The notes under the pieces were generated by a model. It did not search any database. It was not told the origin of the DNA and saw only the letters and a list, made by a program, of their open reading frames with translations. 15,546 bases of DNA from positions 1-15,546 of the forward strand of contig JAEORG010000221.1 of assembly GCA_016841005.1 (NCBI GenBank), read 5' to 3'. This DNA is from Candidatus Thorarchaeota archaeon. Its GTDB lineage: Archaea; Asgardarchaeota; Thorarchaeia; Thorarchaeales; Thorarchaeaceae. Numbering within the stretch: position 1 is the first letter of the stretch; each line of letters opens with the position of its first letter. Of this stretch, positions 14,216 to 15,546 are shown piece after piece. Both the position numbers and the translations under genes were made by a program.

Positions 14216-14323
14216 ATGGATATGGTTTCTAATATCATCGTAACTGATGATATCCAATCAGAATTCGACCTAGAAGAGAATCCTAACATTCATCTGAAAT
14301 TAATCAATACTCATATTGGGTAG
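14216..14323 (+). CDS. Candidate 35-residue ORF before the frameshifted gene
   Basis: An ATG frame with acidic, protein-like sequence (IIVTDDIQSEFDLEENPN). Its TAG stop lies in the GGGTAGATCT stretch that precedes the next ATG by four bases, which hints at coupling. It has no ribosome binding site of its own, and the frame stays open for over 20 codons upstream without a convincing start. The exact eight-base inverted repeat ATATCATC/GATGATAT at 14232-14253 falls inside it. It could be a real small gene, a remnant, or chance. Confidence 0.25.
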   Translation: MDMVSNIIVTDDIQSEFDLEENPNIHLKLINTHIG

Positions 14324-14327
14324 ATCT

Positions 14328-14611
14328 ATGGAAGCAGTTGAACTAGAAGAAATTGCCCATCTGACATTTGATGCCATATTCAATGATGTGCAGGAGATTG
14401 AATACGATGGCATGGTATATGAGATGGGAAGGACTTCGTCTAGCAAACTTCGGAAATTCACCATCAAGGGACTGAACTTTCTCGAACAGAACCCAAGAAG
14501 GAATCCCAATGGGCCCAGAAGGCACGAGAGGGTCATAAGATTATGTGGGTGATGAAGGGTCGCCAATATCTCGCAAGAGTAATGGATGGGAAGTATCTGA
14601 AACTTAAATGA
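14328..14611 (+). pseudogene. Small conserved-looking gene broken by a one-base frameshift
   Basis: From ATG 14328 the frame runs to EQN-P (codon near 14490) and then to an early TGA at 14550. In the frame reached by stepping back one base around 14490-14495, the reading continues as KKESQWAQKAREGHKIMWVM, then KGRQYLARVMDGKYLKLK to a stop at 14609-14611. The two parts join smoothly into a protein of about 94 residues, while the tail in the original frame (RRNPNGPRRHERVIRLCG) has poor composition. Adding one C to the CCC run at 14491-14493 would restore the reading. This could be a sequencing or assembly error, a true disabling mutation, or less likely frameshifting; no slippery heptamer is seen. 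No known family; the second half looks like a small W- and R-rich domain. GGGT seven bases upstream may serve as ribosome binding site. Confidence 0.55.
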
Positions 14612-14844
14612 TATACACCATCAATGGATTACTCGGAACTTGCGAGCTACAAAAACAATAAGGAGTTTGTTCGAGAATGTGATACTTTCGATGACCTCTC
14701 TGGGTAGAAGGTGTTCTGTCCATAGGATGCAAGCATGTCACAAGTTTCTAGAATGAGTGTTGGTGTTCAACTTCCATCGGTTGGCAGGAACCATAACAGT
14801 TACTTAGAATTAGGTCAGAGCTGAAGTGTTCGAGGTCCGGGTGT
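14612..14844 (+). other. Gap before uvrB with no supported gene
   Basis: About 230 bases hold only a 27-codon frame (14624-14707, MDYSELASYKNNKEFVRE and on). It shares the reading frame of the broken gene's second half and lacks a ribosome binding site, so it may be debris. TACTTAGA at about 14801-14808, 40 bases before uvrB, is a weak TATA candidate, and GAGGT at 14832-14836 is the uvrB ribosome binding site. Confidence 0.4.
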
Positions 14845-15546
14845 ATGACAGACTTTAGAGTAGAGGCACCGTTTGAGCCCACAGGAGATCAACCACAGGC
14901 TATTGAGAAACTAATCGAGGGTCTTGAGAGTGGACTAAAGCATCAGACGTTGCTTGGCGTGACTGGATCTGGCAAGACCTTCACAATGGCAAATGTGATT
15001 GAGAAATTCAATAAACCCACATTGGTATTATCCCATAACAAGACTTTGGCTGCACAGCTTGCTTCTGAGTACAAACAGTTCTTCCCAGACAATGCAGTTG
15101 AGTACTATGTATCATACTATGACTACTATCAACCAGAAGCCTATGTTCCCAGTAAGGATATGTATATCGAAAAAGAAACCGACATTAACGAAGAGATAGA
15201 AAGGCTTCGACACTCAACGACGAACTCACTAAGATCTCGAGATGATGTTGTTGTTGTTGCCTCAGTTTCTTGCATCTACGGAGTTGGCAACCCGACTGAA
15301 TATGACCACTTTCGTCTTCTCTTGGAAGTTGGAAAAGAGATAGACCGGAGAGAGATACTCGAACGCCTTGTTGCTATGCAGTACGAACGAAATGATATGG
15401 AGGTAAAACCTGGAGTCTTCCGTGTCCGCGGTGATGTCATTGACGTGATACCTGCTGGTTCAAAAACTAGCATCAGGATTGAGATGGATGGCAATAGGAT
15501 TGAGAAAATCTCAACTCTTGAAGCAGTTACCTCGAAGAGGTTGTGG
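14845..15546 (+). CDS. uvrB: Excinuclease ABC subunit B, C-terminus cut by window edge
   Basis: UvrB is the damage-verifying helicase-like subunit of UvrABC nucleotide excision repair; it receives damaged DNA from UvrA and recruits UvrC. The frame from ATG 14845 is open to the right edge (234 codons of about 650-670). Seen are the [11 protein letters not shown] opening of the family, the Walker A motif [10 protein letters not shown] (residues 35-44), [13 protein letters not shown] (helicase motif Ia), and the beta-hairpin that clamps DNA, with its aromatic signature [16 protein letters not shown] (88-103), then [18 protein letters not shown] eight bases before the ATG supports the start. Among archaea UvrABC occurs mostly in mesophiles and is thought to come from bacteria; composition here matches its neighbours, so any transfer was old. 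Confidence 0.97.
   Translation, partial: MTDFRVEAPFEPTGDQPQAIEKLIEGLESGLKHQTLLGVTGSGKTFTMANVIEKFNKPTLVLSHNKTLAAQLASEYKQFFPDNAVEYYVSYYDYYQPEAYVPSKDMYIEKETDINEEIERLRHSTTNSLRSRDDVVVVASVSCIYGVGNPTEYDHFRLLLEVGKEIDRREILERLVAMQYERNDMEVKPGVFRVRGDVIDVIPAGSKTSIRIEMDGNRIEKISTLEAVTSKRLW

Noticed and set aside
14820..14844. GTTCGAGGTCC resembles a tRNA T-loop
   Set aside because: The surrounding bases do not form acceptor, D or anticodon stems, and GAGGT serves as the uvrB ribosome binding site.
1..15546. CRISPR arrays, insertion sequences or long direct repeats
   Set aside because: No regularly spaced direct repeats, transposase motifs or terminal inverted repeats were seen on either strand by eye.

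Overview
The window looks archaeal. Several starts sit about 25 to 30 bases downstream of TATA-like boxes with little or no leader. Others have Shine-Dalgarno sequences of the GGAGG or GGTGATC type, which match the archaeal 16S 3' end, and GTG and TTG starts are common. Composition is AT-rich and even across the window, and genes are densely packed on both strands. The mix of a eukaryote-like M3A metallopeptidase, an SCP2 protein, a free-standing EF-Tu domain 2 protein, many small membrane proteins and bacterial-type UvrB would suit a mesophilic archaeon, possibly of the Asgard (Thorarchaeota-like) group. That placement is inference; no rRNA or other phylogenetic marker is present.

Left region (1-4250): a minus-strand operon runs SCP2-like protein, D-2-hydroxyacid dehydrogenase, FGGY carbohydrate kinase (cut by the left edge). 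Both junctions are 11 bases long and place the upstream stop codon inside the next gene's ribosome binding site. A fucose/arabinose-isomerase-fold protein is transcribed divergently from a shared 110-base promoter region. Together they suggest a small sugar or sugar-acid pathway with unknown substrate. An unidentified helical protein converges on the isomerase and overlaps its end.

Middle region (4282-8600): on the plus strand lie an unidentified 122-residue protein, a free-standing EF-Tu domain 2-like protein, a TPR protein with a four-cysteine tail, and a YbjN/TY-Chap-like protein. On the minus strand lie a short single-pass membrane protein, an APH-family kinase and a four-helix membrane protein that ends at a clear hairpin/U-tract terminator.

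Right region (8600-15546): on the minus strand lie a two-helix membrane protein, an M3A oligopeptidase and a cell-surface lectin-fold protein. On the plus strand lie a C45-type Ntn hydrolase (its real start is well inside the longest reading frame), a multi-pass membrane protein, a small gene broken by a one-base frameshift, and the first 234 codons of uvrB, cut by the right edge. No rRNA, tRNA, CRISPR array or insertion sequence was recognised.
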